A stretch of DNA of 64,000 nucleotides from Perca fluviatilis (taxonomy: Eukaryota; Chordata; Actinopteri; Perciformes; Percidae): contig NC_053115.1 of the NCBI RefSeq assembly GCF_010015445.1, positions 4,046,576 through 4,110,575 of the forward strand. The letters are read 5' to 3'. Within the stretch, counting starts at the first letter, position 1, and every line of letters begins with the position of its first letter. Shown here piece by piece: positions 1 through 10,598 of this stretch. Below the pieces are notes generated by a model. That model was not told where the DNA came from. It saw only the letters and a program-made list of their open reading frames with translations, and did not search any database. Both the position numbers and the translations under genes were made by a program.

Positions 1-289
1 TAATCGATTAATCGGTTTTGGTATTTTTTGTAGAAATTTCTATGATTCCAGCTTCTTAAATGTGAATATTTTCTATTTTCTTCTCTCCTCTGTGACAGTA
101 AACTGAATATCTTTGAGTTGTGGACAAAACAAGACATTTGAGGACGTCATCTTGGGCTTTTTGGGAAACACTGATCACCATTTTTTTTACATTTTCTGAC
201 ATTTTATAGACCGAACAACTAATCGATCAATTGAGAAAATAATCAACAAATTAATCGACAAACAAAATGATGGCTAGTTGCAACCCTAG
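1..289 (-). repeat. Dispersed repeat family A, copy 1, cut by the window edge
   Basis: Related to three other copies at 30675-31010, 34333-34660 and 38072-38285. It is rich in ATCGATTAAT motifs and ends with a reversed 'gggttgcaac' terminus near 289. A central block around 95-170 is nearly identical among copies. On the minus strand this block reads open for about 26 codons (QDDVLKCLV...STTQRYSV). The true left end lies outside the window. Superfamily is not determined; the AT-rich palindromic ends suggest a non-autonomous DNA element. Confidence 0.7.
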
Positions 290-1317
290 AAAGGTCTAAC
301 AAGAAGTATCGATATGCAAACAGTTGTTTAAGGGTGTTTTTACATCCATATATGGCAAATGTGGGAGTCGAAATTAGTCTTGTGCATCCAGTTCCACGGT
401 GATTGAGATTTATAACAGATAACAGAATCTGGCGTATGTGTCTCTTCTGACGAAAATAATGCATATTTCTGTCTTTTTGCTTATACACAGTCTTAGTTGT
501 GAATCAACACAGAGGTTTATGTACGTGTCCTAAGGTACCTGCTTCTTTAAAAAGCCTGTCGATGTCCTGAAATTGGTCTTCAGCGGAAACTGCTCACTCC
601 AGTCTACAATGAGTGTGGAATATTAAAGGCAATGGCTGTTAACTTTAGATGAAAACACTGTAATTCTTGAGGGAAAAGGGCGATTGCAACGGGGATTTGG
701 GGGACTTTTATGAGCAATTATTCTGTCAAGAGTTAGTGGCGGTACACGGAGGGGCTTAGGTCAGGTCTGCTGGGGGGAAAGTGGATGAGGAGGAAATGTG
801 AAGCAGAATGGAGTCAGTGGGTGTGAATGATGAAGCGGATGGGGAGGTGGAGGCGGGGTGTCTTCAGCGCTGATGAACTACCGTGTTCGGACAGCTTGAT
901 GTGGGCCAGTGACCCACAACAGCAGAGATGGTAGAGCTCTAACGAAGAGTTTTTCACCTCGCTGCCTTAACTCCAGCTCAAAGTACGGCACAAGCAAAGG
1001 TTCTCCTCGCGCCCCATCAACACCATAGCCATTACTGTCAACCCCAGCTATAAACACACAGGTAAATCCATTAGCAGACAAACAGTGGGGGTTGACACAT
1101 TACCAATGGGGTCAACAGAGACATTGTTACTACAAATAATAAATAACAAAGAAGCTATTACAGGGTCAGTTCACCTAGATTACAAGTAAAGAAAACCTAT
1201 AGTGGTATCCAGCCATTAAGACACTGTAGTTTGGGCTTTATTTGCTTGGATTTTGACATATCAGTTTTTCACAAGTCTGTCTCCACCCTAATACAATGGA
1301 GGTGAACGGAATGTAGG
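290..1317. other. No gene recognised
   Basis: Unassigned sequence. One minus-strand frame (878-1081) follows a plausible acceptor ('tgtttatag') and has balanced, protein-like composition (GVDSNGYGVDGARG), but matches no family I recognise. Treated as unproven. Confidence 0.5.
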
Positions 1318-2235
1318 ACTGGGTATCGTTCAATAATTTTCGATACCGGAAACGATACCAGTACTGTGACTTCGATACAGGTTCCTAAACGGCTCCTACT
1401 ACTTAAGCCCAGTCTCTGTGCGTAACGTAGAGTTTTTCCCGAGTACCTCTACGACGTGTAACGTTAGACAGCCAATCACAAATATTATTAGATCTTGGTA
1501 GAAGTATGCTCCAAGCTTATTGGCTCATGAACATGATTAACGTGAATTCCATTTACCTCCATTTTTTAAACCTGGACAAATAAAATGAAAACTATCTGCA
1601 TGATGCTATGGGTGTCAAGGCCCTGACACACCAATCAGACGGCCAAGAACTATTGGCGACCGAGGCCGACTGTGGCGTCGCCCCACATCAACTTTGTCTT
1701 GGCCAAAACATTGCACTTGAACACACCGCAAAGATTACAGCTGAAGGAAAACTACCTCCATGTGTATTAGATTGATCAGATGAGATGAAAAATGAGAAGA
1801 GCCATCTGTTTGCCCTCTCACAGTCGTTTGTTTGCTTTCCTCTCTACCGTTTTTCTTCTTATGTACTAATTAGCTTAAGCCGAATAGTCAAACAGATGGA
1901 TTCCTCGTGTTGACGCTGATATGGACGCCGGCCAAAAGATATGCAGACGAAGGCCGACACCTTCAAATGTGATATTCTGCAGTGTATAGCAATTTATTAC
2001 CTTTTTTCCGATCTCATATTATGTTCCCAAAGGAAAACATTTTCAACATTTGTTTTATCTAAAAAGATTAAAAAAAAATTAAAAAAAGATTAAAAAAGCA
2101 ATTGATTGAATTTTTCTAGTACCAAAAAGTGAAATTGTCATGTCCAGTTTATAAAATAAAAGATCAATATTTGGTGTCCATGTATTGATACAGTATTGCC
2201 ACAGAAATCGCAATTCTGTGCTGTATACATTTTGT
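1318..2235 (+). repeat. Family B dispersed repeat ('GGGTATCG' type), interrupted
   Basis: Starts with 'ggactgggtatcgtt' followed by degenerate gata/cgata motifs. It shares the block 'cgttagacagccaatcac' with 17.6 kb, and its opening resembles repeats at 7541 and 62410. This is typical of short hAT-like repeats in teleosts. The interior is interrupted by another repeat at 1619-1968. The right boundary is uncertain; 2170-2235 resembles the flank of the 59-kb tandem array. Confidence 0.5.
1619..1968. repeat. Nested dispersed repeat starting 'ggccctgacacacc'
   Basis: A G+C-richer block begins with 'ggccctgacacaccaa' and ends with 'gacgaaggccgac', inside a family B copy. I recognise the opening as a common teleost repeat start. 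No target-site duplication could be defined, so boundaries are approximate. Confidence 0.4.
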
Positions 2236-4464
2236 CCTTTACCCCTCCTTTCCTTTGTTTATAACCGTATACTGACTGAAGCACAGAACCCGAAGCTGAT
2301 AACCGTCTGGCTCCCAGAGCAACTCAGGAACCCCACAGCAAATGAACACTTTCCAGTCCCACCACACTCCAAAGCAACACAAACGCTTGGCTCATCCTCA
2401 AGCTTAATGAAATGGGTCTCCACCATCCAATCACTGTCTGGTATTTAAATGGAAAACACACGCGCATTAAGCCGTGTCGTAAGGGGACGTTTTTGCCCCC
2501 CCCCCCCCAGAGATACGGCTGCATGGAGGGGTGGATGGATGGGGGGATGGTTTGACTCATGAATAAATATGGCCTGGAGATGTGTGACAATTCACGCTCA
2601 GAGATGCTCCTCTCCACATCACATATTCCCAGTTTTGATTACCATTCTCTGAACCAGACCAAGAGTTTGCTCACTTCAACTGACCCCACGGGTGTCTTTC
2701 TCATTACACAGAGAAAATGAGACAAAACAGAGGCCAGGGAAACCTGCTAAGATTAGCTTTGAAGATGACTGTGTCAGTTATTTTCGCTGTATAGTCATAC
2801 ACCGCAAAACCCATTTAAATGTCTTTCAAAACTGTAATATGTTTCGGACAATGTATTGTAATAAATGACTTTCAGTTGATGTAATGGACAATTTTGTAGC
2901 TGTATTGAAGGTCGACAGCTCTTGAGCAAAAATGACTAAACAACATTGAGTTTAAGTAGTTAGTTGAATGGGACTATTTTTCAGGCTTAAGAAAGCCACA
3001 GAAGACTTTATACAAGTGGTACTTCCCAATCAACTGAACTGAAATGTGTAAGATGTGTGCAGTGCTACTTTAAATTGCAGGCAATTGTCATTGTTATGTT
3101 ACCTCAAAAACATCCTATTTTCACATTTGCTAACACATGTACAAGAAGAAAGGCACTAGCATTTGTCATGCAAACTTAAAAAGAAAACAGTCACGCTTCA
3201 AATCAGATTTGTGGACGCTCCAGTGCTGGAAGGAACAGTGGACTACAAGGCATGTGTCGCCTCATGCTGCCCAGGCAATAACTATGAGTGGGACCACACA
3301 CACACAATAGACTGAATACTACACTGGAGCTTGTCAGGGGCAAGCCACAACAATAGCGCTTCCATTCAGACCAGTTGACCTCACAGACACGTGGGCCTCG
3401 CGTCCCATTTCAGCCCATCTCAACTAGGAGTAAACAAAGAAGCGTGTGGCTGCAACGGGTGAGTTACATGACACTTTATGACACAAGAGAAAGGGAAAAA
3501 GTCTGTTCACACTGACGACCAAAAGCATGTCCTGATTCAATTTTCACAGTTACAACAAAGCACGGACAGTGACACAATGTTCGAGTGGTCTTAGCTACGT
3601 GTCTTCTCTCTAGGCTAGGAAAGAGAAAAAATGTTAAGCTTTAAAATGAACAAACATACAATATATATAGCACCTTACCTTTTATAGAAACCATGCAGAG
3701 GCTGGAGACAGAGGAACTGCCAGTAATCCAAACAAAAAGATTTGAACTTCAACATTTTGTCAGCGAGTAACAAAGGCGTAGATTAAAAATAGTAATTAGT
3801 AACTTTAAAAAGAATGGCTTACATTTAGCAGAACAAAGCAAATCCTGCACAGTTTAGACTGTATGGCAACAACATTGACAACCCGCATGGTACAGTCCCA
3901 TCTCAACGTCTGCCTGTGTGTTATCTGGGCCACATGGAGGGGGCTGAACCTGCATCCCTCTGTTCCCTTTCTTAATTCTGAGCAGTCCCGTCCCGTCCTG
4001 TCCTGTACTTCCTGTATCTGTCACAGCATAAGCTCCTGGTGCCTTGATTAAAATGTCAGGCACTGGAAACCATGGCTTCTTCTGGAGTTGTTGAGCAAAA
4101 AGGTTTGTCCCAACACAACCCTCTCTTGTAAAAAAAAAAACCTCCTCGTTACTCCTTCTCTGCACACTCACTCTTTCCCAGTCAGTCAATCGATAGCAGA
4201 GGAGGTTCCTCTCTCCATCCTCGCTGTTTCTCAGAGTTGAGTTACAGCTGCTCCTATTGTCTAAGCGGCCACACTGACAAGGTCTGACTCTGCTGCGCCT
4301 CACCGGGCCAACAAAGCACACAAAGGCCTCCCTCGGTGGCCGTATCAATTAGGCTTTATCAGATGCTGTGCAGCCTCTGCCAGTCTGGGCTGCTCAGAGG
4401 CGAGCTAATCAGCGGCAGCACATGGTGCGCATAGGGGCCAAGCCCGCACCCATGAGGGCCCAGT

Positions 4465-4466
<2 letters not shown>
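2236..4466. other. No gene recognised; contains a (C)13 tract
   Basis: Mostly unassigned AT-rich sequence with a homopolymer of 13 C at 2496-2508. A 164-codon minus frame at 3854-4348 has no recognisable domain and looks like chance openness in a G+C-richer patch. Confidence 0.5.

Positions 4467-4546
<80 letters not shown>
4467..4546. repeat. (CA)40 microsatellite
   Basis: About 80 bp of uninterrupted CA. The Cys-Val and His-Thr strings translated here are artefacts. Confidence 0.98.
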
Positions 4547-4548
<2 letters not shown>

Positions 4549-4810
4549 GCCTGGGCTGGTTGCCACGACAACCTCAAACACAGCAATAAAAGACACTGAT
4601 GGACCCTTGATGTGACTCTTGCTGATTGGTTGAAAAGAGGTTTCAGGGTCAGGGTGAGGAGAACCAATCAGCACAGTGATCTGAATATTTGTGCACAGCA
4701 ATCCCTGACTAAGTTTATTATGGGGGTGCAATACTCTACTGTATCAGGGCCTACGCAATATGATCTTATTTATTCTTTGCTCGTCCTAGAGCACATTGTC
4801 GTCTTGTTAT

Positions 4811-5205
4811 TAGAGGTGTGAATCTTCACTGATCTCCCGATTCGATTACGATTGTCATGTCAGCGATTCAATTCGATTCGATATCTCGATGCATCACGAG
4901 GCGTCACGATGCGTCAAATAAATGTTTCTAATAAAGCCATGTAGGATATTTAATTCATAGCTTTCAAGCTTCAAAAACATTCTGCAGTGCTCTAATACTA
5001 AATAAATTGGATACATAAAACTATACAGTACTGAGCACATGGCACTTCCTGAATGTGCAAAACATACCAGAATATGTAAACAGAAATGTTGGTAGGCCTA
5101 CATTAAATTGTAAACAATAATAATCGATTATGAGCCTGCCGATTATCGATACAGCATCGTCCATGATTCCATGCATCGATTATTTGATTAATTTCAACAC
5201 CTCTA
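4811..5205. mobile_element. Non-autonomous hAT-type element, 395 bp
   Basis: Ends are 'tagaggtgtgaa' and its inverted counterpart 'tttcaacacctcta'. They are flanked by a perfect 8-bp duplication CTTGTTAT (4803-4810 and 5206-5213). An 8-bp TSD with short TIRs beginning TAG is the hAT signature. No coding capacity is visible; the interior is rich in gattcgat/cgatgcatc motifs. Confidence 0.88.
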
Positions 5206-5225
5206 CTTGTTATACAATGTACTTC

Positions 5226-5337
5226 CTGTCTGTTAATGTCTGGTGTATGTGTGTGTGTGCAGCTGTTGACAGCGCTTCTCTTTGCCCAAGACAAATTTCC
5301 TTTGGGACAATAAAGTTTATCTTATCTTATCTTAACA
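5226..5337 (+). mobile_element. LINE 3' end (L2/Rex-like tail) with (TTATC)n
   Basis: The block 'aagacaaatttcctttggg' followed by 'acaataaagt' and a short TTATC repeat is the usual 3' terminus of teleost L2/CR1/Rex-like LINEs. Only about 110 bp is present, a typical 5'-truncated insertion. Similar tails lie at 8.2 and 17.3 kb. Confidence 0.75.
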
Positions 5338-6206
5338 AACAATTTCTATTCAGAAGTCCTCTTTATATTTGCATCATTTAATAAATCCACACTTGGGTGA
5401 CAGCCTGGGTTCAATGAAAAGGCATGCTCCATCAACAGAAGCTCATTGTGAAACCTAAAATAATGCGGCATAAAGTGGAACAGACAAGTACAGATGCGTG
5501 ACTGAATTAATGATGAATGTAGTAGCACAGGTCATCAATAGTTGATGATTACATATGTTCCCCAAAGTACATATCTGTGGAACAAAACAAAGTGTTCAAA
5601 TATCACGTAGCTTTTACACAGGTTTTACATGGAAAAACAGAAAATAAACTATACCTCAGGGCCAGACTTTTCTTGGATTGCTGTCAGTACAGCAAATGGA
5701 TAGATTGTGTACGCAGAGTGGGTAATATCAAAGAAGAAAAGTCCATTCAGCTGAAATGTGGCGTCCAATTTTACATTTACCAATGCTAAACAAACCCTAT
5801 GACAACAGAGTGCCATGGTCACTTCCTGTGTAATACAGATATCACTGTTGGATGGGTGTTGTTAACATTCTGGCAGAGATGTTGAAATGCAGACTGGATA
5901 CCAGCGCTACAGCTTTCAGCTCTGGCTCCGTCAGCTCACAGTGCCACGGAACAGGCCGAGTCGGGGAGCTGCGTGAAGCGATACGGCAATTATTCAGCCT
6001 GGCACGCGGCTTTGAAGTGAGAACAGACAGCATTTTGTAAAAGGCTGTGAGATGAAAACAGCATGGGAAAGTTTACAGTATTGTAACAGAGCACAGTGCC
6101 TAGACCAACACACACAATCCCATCTGATTCTACATATAGAATTATAAGGCTAGACTAATGAACCTGATGCAATATTGTGTTCCAGTGATCAAAGTCAACA
6201 GAATAC
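5338..6206. other. No gene recognised
   Basis: Unassigned. The part at 5870-6030 is G+C-richer and could be a conserved noncoding segment, but no exon structure is supported. Confidence 0.45.
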
Positions 6207-6776
6207 TAGTCTCGCATTGACAGACTTATCTCCACAGGACTGTGGAGTAACGTCTGGCTCCTCTACATATGCATTCTGGGATAGGAGAAAAAAACACTCT
6301 GGGTTGTTTGCATTTCTTTAAACCAATCACAATCGTCTTGGGCGGCGCTAAACTCCGGACGCAGCGACTTTGCCTCTGCAAAATAGTCTTGGAAAGGAAT
6401 TTGTTTAGGTGGAAAATTTGCATCCCGCAAAAGAAAACGCCACATACAATATTAACTGAAGTTACGTAACTGTTCAAACAATACAGTAACGTGGGCTATT
6501 TAAATTAGCTGAGACATGGTTAAACCTCATTAGCTCTTACCAGCGTATAGGGTGTGTACTTTATCTACAGCAATCTCCACCAATCGGAGAGGAAATGTCG
6601 TAAACATAGTCTTTGTAAATCTTTACAATCATTTCCAAAAAGAACCAAACAGGCCTGTCTCGTTGCACGATCCAAGTTTTCTTAAAAACGTGCCATTCTT
6701 AGCGTGTAGCTCGCTAGCTCGAAGTTTGTTGTTGTTTCCCGAAGAGAACGGAGTCTGACGGCAACACACTGCTGGA
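6207..6776 (+). repeat. Family C dispersed repeat
   Basis: Begins 'ctagtctcgcattgacagac' and runs through 'caatcacaatcgtcttgggc' and 'cccgcaaaagaaaacgcc' to 'tgtttcccgaagagaacgg'. Matching copies or pieces lie at 21.06-21.42 (-), 23.2 (-), 24.04, 26.44-26.96 (-), 28.02, 46.64-46.86 (+) and 53.2 kb (+). The termini of other copies are near-perfect palindromes. It is probably a non-autonomous DNA transposon of undetermined superfamily. Short open frames here recur in all copies and are not genes. Confidence 0.75.
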
Positions 6777-7540
6777 AATGAACTGTTGTGGATCCAGACT
6801 AACAAATACTAGAATGGGATCCTGCAATTAATGAATTTGGGCCACATAGCTTGGCTTCATGTTAAAGTGGCTGTCCACTGATTAAGTACTTCACTTCCAT
6901 AAAGTTGAGGGATTTATGAGAGAGAGAACTTAAAAGACAAATCCAGCTTCTAGATGGAAGCTGCCATTACTCTCACACTATAATGGATTTCATTTTTAAG
7001 CGCTTTTGAGATCTGTCAAAGATATCCTGTAAAACTGGTTAGACATTAAATATTGTCATCAAATGCCATTAAAATAAAGGTTATAATCTACAAAACTTAA
7101 ACTTAAACTTAAAAATTGATTTCGCTTCAGACAGAAAGTAATCTTTTCTGGGCTGCTCTGTTATCTGCTGCTAATCCAACAACACACTAAGACTCAGGAA
7201 AAGAACAGAAAGTAAAAACCATATGCCTCTGCTTCGTGAAATCCATTTTACTTTCCTAAATCTACATTTTAATTAAATACTCTGGCCAGAGACCATAACG
7301 AAATCTGGTTACATGGGGCCGATGGCGAGCCTCCACCCCGCATTTATAGGTAAAACGTTTCCTGGCCAAAATTCCAGTTCTACAGTATTGTGTCTTTTCT
7401 TCTGATTACAACCATAGTTTGATGATTTACTTTGGCTTTAATTAGCTACTCCACACTGCACCTCCAGAGGCAGACTGCTGAGGTTATACAGCGGCGTATT
7501 TTAATGTTATTTCTTCCCAAATCCTGAGTCACAACTAGGG
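6777..7540. other. No gene recognised
   Basis: AT-rich unassigned sequence; nothing supportable. Confidence 0.5.
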
Positions 7541-7860
7541 TTGGGTACCGTTTGGATTTTTACGATTCCAATGCCGAACCAGTACTTTTAAAACGATTCC
7601 GATTCCTAACGGATTCCTAAACCGATTCTTGAAAAACTGAAAACTGAAATAAAAGAAAGGCTTTTTTATGGAGTTTTTTTTAAATTGAAAATGATTTAAA
7701 TTGAACAATATATTAACGTTTTAAAGTACTTAAATATATAATAAGTAGACCTAAGTCACCTAACACATAACTACAATAATTTAACAAATAACAGTTAAAA
7801 TATTAACAAGTAACAACAAAATAAATGTTGAGTTGGTATGCCAACCAGCTTCAAACTTTA

Positions 7861-8010
7861 GGCAAGGCAAGGCAGCTTTATTTGTATAGCACATTTCAGC
7901 AACAGGGCAATTCAAAGTGCTTTACATAAAACATTAAAGAGCAGTTAAAAACAATTGAAAACAATTTAAAAACATTAATAAACAAATTAAAAACATTAAA
8001 AGCAGAAAAA
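7861..8010 (+). repeat. Teleost repeat 'gctttatttgtatagcac'
   Basis: Contains the widespread fish block 'ttatttgtatagcacattt' and 'caaagtgctttacataaaac', then an A-rich tail. I recognise it as a retroposon 3'-end type sequence; exact family not assigned. Confidence 0.65.
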
Positions 8011-8089
8011 TGACCATATTTGCCTTCTCTGGCAAGATACTCCACCTCTCCTGAATTATGGCATGTCCTGCACAGGAGAAACCTCTCTC

Positions 8090-8114
8090 TTTTTTTTTTT
8101 TTTTTTTTTTTTTA
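8090..8114. repeat. (T)25 homopolymer
   Basis: An uninterrupted poly-T run just upstream of a LINE tail. It may be the reverse-strand A-tail of a retroposon. Confidence 0.9.
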
Positions 8115-8129
8115 AACTTCTCTTATTTG

Positions 8130-8303
8130 TTTTAACGGATGCTGTATTGTGTGAATGATCTATTATTGTGTTTTATGCATTTTGATCATGTGTTTTATGT
8201 ACTTCGATCATGTTGCTTTGCAGGACTAGACTATGCACGGTGTCCAAGACAAATTTCCCAGTGATGGGACTAATAAAGTATAAAGTAAAGTAAAGTAAAG
8301 TAG
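8130..8303 (+). mobile_element. LINE 3' end with (AAAGT)n tail
   Basis: The block 'ccaagacaaatttcccagtg', then 'gggactaataaagtataaag' and AAAGT repeats, matches the tails at 5.2 and 17.3 kb but has a different terminal repeat unit. No coding remnant precedes it. Confidence 0.7.
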
Positions 8304-8660
8304 ATGGTGTCCAAGAGGCCTGTACACACAGGTAGGAGTTTGAAAGGGCAGATAATTTGGGGAGGCTGTCCTGCCTCCCCCACCACCAGGCTACAGGGTC
8401 TCGTCCTGAACGTTAGACTAGCAGAGCAAGTGTAATATGTTTACTAGCGATCACGTGCAGTCAGTGAATGGTTAATATGCTTTTACGTCCGTTTTGGTGA
8501 GCCCAGAGGGAAAATATGCCATTTTAAAAGTAGCCTACATTTACGGTTAACGGTAGACTACAGAGAAAGTTTCGGAGTGTGTATAAAAAGCCGTCTATCA
8601 GCAGTGATTGTAGAGGAAGTGTCGGAGAATAGCGCGGACACACGCTTCACACCCCTAGCG

Positions 8661-9707
8661 GGCACGTGCGCCACTCGGCAGAAAAGGGAGAAAGAAGAAA
8701 AGAGTCTTATACAGCATCACTTAATTTGATGCATACAGTAATTAATACGCGGAATACGTACGATTTACAGTGCATTACTTTTTGTAGCTATATGTTCGAA
8801 GGGTTCATAACATCAGCCTAGTTGACTGTCAACGGTGATGAACCAAAACATCTCTTGTTCCACTGTCAGTGTAATTGAGTTCACCAATACTCTGCCATTA
8901 CTGCGGTGGCCCTTGAGTGCAACAAACAAATCAGCCACCAAGCCCCAAAAACACTGGATCCTACATTTCTCATAATGGAACTCAATAGTGTCTTTTGTTA
9001 GAGCCTTGCTTGAAAAGTGCCCAGGTCTTTCAAACTTCATGCCCCCAATTTGTAACAGACTTTCTGATAAATACTGTGTCTTCTCCAAGCCCAGTGACAT
9101 TATCAGGGTTATTTCTTTCAAACTTTGGAAAGCTACTCCAGAGGCACAGCTTATACAACTGTTTGCACAGGCTGAATAGTACTCCTTACTAAAGAAAAGC
9201 TAAACTGGGAAGCTAAACTTCATAAGTAAAATAAGTGGTGACCCTTTTAAAAGCATGTGCTTTCTCAACACAGATAGCTGTAATATAATGTTGTATAGGT
9301 AACAAAATTACAAGCTGACTGTTTGAATTTACGCAGCAGTTAAGGACGGTGCAGTAAAAGTAATTTCCTTTTCATTCATTTAGCGTCACAGGAGGACAGG
9401 TTATGGACTGGGCCACACATGTTCCTCACGCCTTATTAAGGACCAGCGTAAACACTTTCCTTTGTCTCGCTGACAGTGTGACGGGGGCATCCCACTCAGG
9501 GGGGCAAGCAGCACATTATTGAGGAGACGGTGGAGCCAAATGGTAGACCATCTATCATACTCTAGAGCCTGAGGTCTGCACGCAGGCAGAGTGAGACGTC
9601 CTCCATGCCTGATCAGCTCTTTACCTAGGGTAGACAAAGGAAAGCCCATGTCAGAAATGATCATTAATTACTACTGCTTCACTCCTATTGTTTGAGCCCC
9701 TTTATGG
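8661..9707. other. No gene recognised; one 102-codon frame of unknown origin
   Basis: A minus-strand frame (8813-9121) shows ordinary protein-like composition (EMFWFITVDSQLG end, EFHYEKCRIQCFWG middle). It has no domain I recognise and no convincing splice context. It may be a repeat-borne frame. Confidence 0.4.
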
Positions 9708-9715
9708 GAACTCCC

Positions 9716-10414
9716 CATAGACTGTGAAAATAATGGCCGAAACTTCCGGGCCTGAAAAATTAAGCAAATGCAGAAGTACCTTAAACCTGCATTCTATCTT
9801 AATTCCAGCAGCGTCTTCACTGGCTCCAAAGAAGAAGTCTGTTTCTATAGAAGTCTATGAGAAAGGGACCCTACTTCTCACTTGATTTATTACCTCAGTA
9901 AACAATTTCAGATTAAGTTTATGGTCTCAACCGCTTCCAAGTCTTCTTCAATACAGCACGATGTTCATTTTGTAAATTGTTGTCCCATTTATTTTTAAAT
10001 AGACAATAAAGCAGGGGATGCTTTAGGACCTGTCAATCAGGACAGAGGCGCAGCGATGCTAACCATGCTAACACTGCGGACATTAAAATAGACCTGAACT
10101 TGTTTGTCCGTGTTTTGATCTTAAACTTTGACCCTCTCGCTGTGTGTTTTCACTTCAACGAAGTTACTTGGAACATTTTGGTCGCCTGAAAATGACTTGT
10201 TCAGGGTTATGCCGACCAAGCTAGCTAACTACCGCTAGCGTTAGCTGGGAACTTAAGGAAGAGTTTGCTGTTTACAGTTTCCGTACTGCCGTACATGCAG
10301 ATGAACATCCGGTTGCAAAAAAAAACAATGGCGACTACCGTATCGCCAAACACGAGGCTTCAAAACAGCAGAACACAAACCAATGGGTGGCAGCCACTAG
10401 TTTTACAGTCTATG
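9716..10414. mobile_element. hAT-type non-autonomous element, 699 bp
   Basis: Terminal inverted repeats CATAGACTGTGAAAAT and its counterpart, which reads CATAGACTGTAAAACT on the minus strand. They are flanked by a perfect 8-bp duplication GAACTCCC (9708-9715 and 10415-10422). No transposase is visible, and no frame in it is convincing. Confidence 0.85.
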
Positions 10415-10598
10415 GAACTCCCTCATTTAATCAGAAAAAATAATTTGAAGATTATTTTTGGGGCATTTTTACACCTTTATTTCCACAGGACAGTTGAAGA
10501 CATGAAAAGAGAGAGAGAGGGGGGAATGACATGCAGCAAAGGGCCGCAAGTCGGCATCGAACCCACGGCCGCTGCATCAAGGAGTAAACCTCTATATA

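Larger units (their letters stand above)
7541..8660 (+). repeat. Family B-like repeat, interrupted
   Basis: Starts 'agggttgggtaccgtttgg' and continues with gattccgattcc motifs like the repeat at 62.4 kb. It contains later insertions (7861-8010 and 8130-8303), after which B-like sequence seems to resume. The right boundary is weakly supported. Confidence 0.45.

Noticed and set aside
3854..4348. 164-codon minus ORF
   Set aside because: No domain, no splice context, low-complexity patches; looks like chance.
4359..4731. Poly Cys-Val and His-Thr ORFs
   Set aside because: Translation of the (CA)n microsatellite.
6263..6477. Short minus ORFs recurring in family C (e.g. QDDCDWFKEMQ)
   Set aside because: The same peptide appears in several C copies as a by-product of repeat sequence; no start or domain support.
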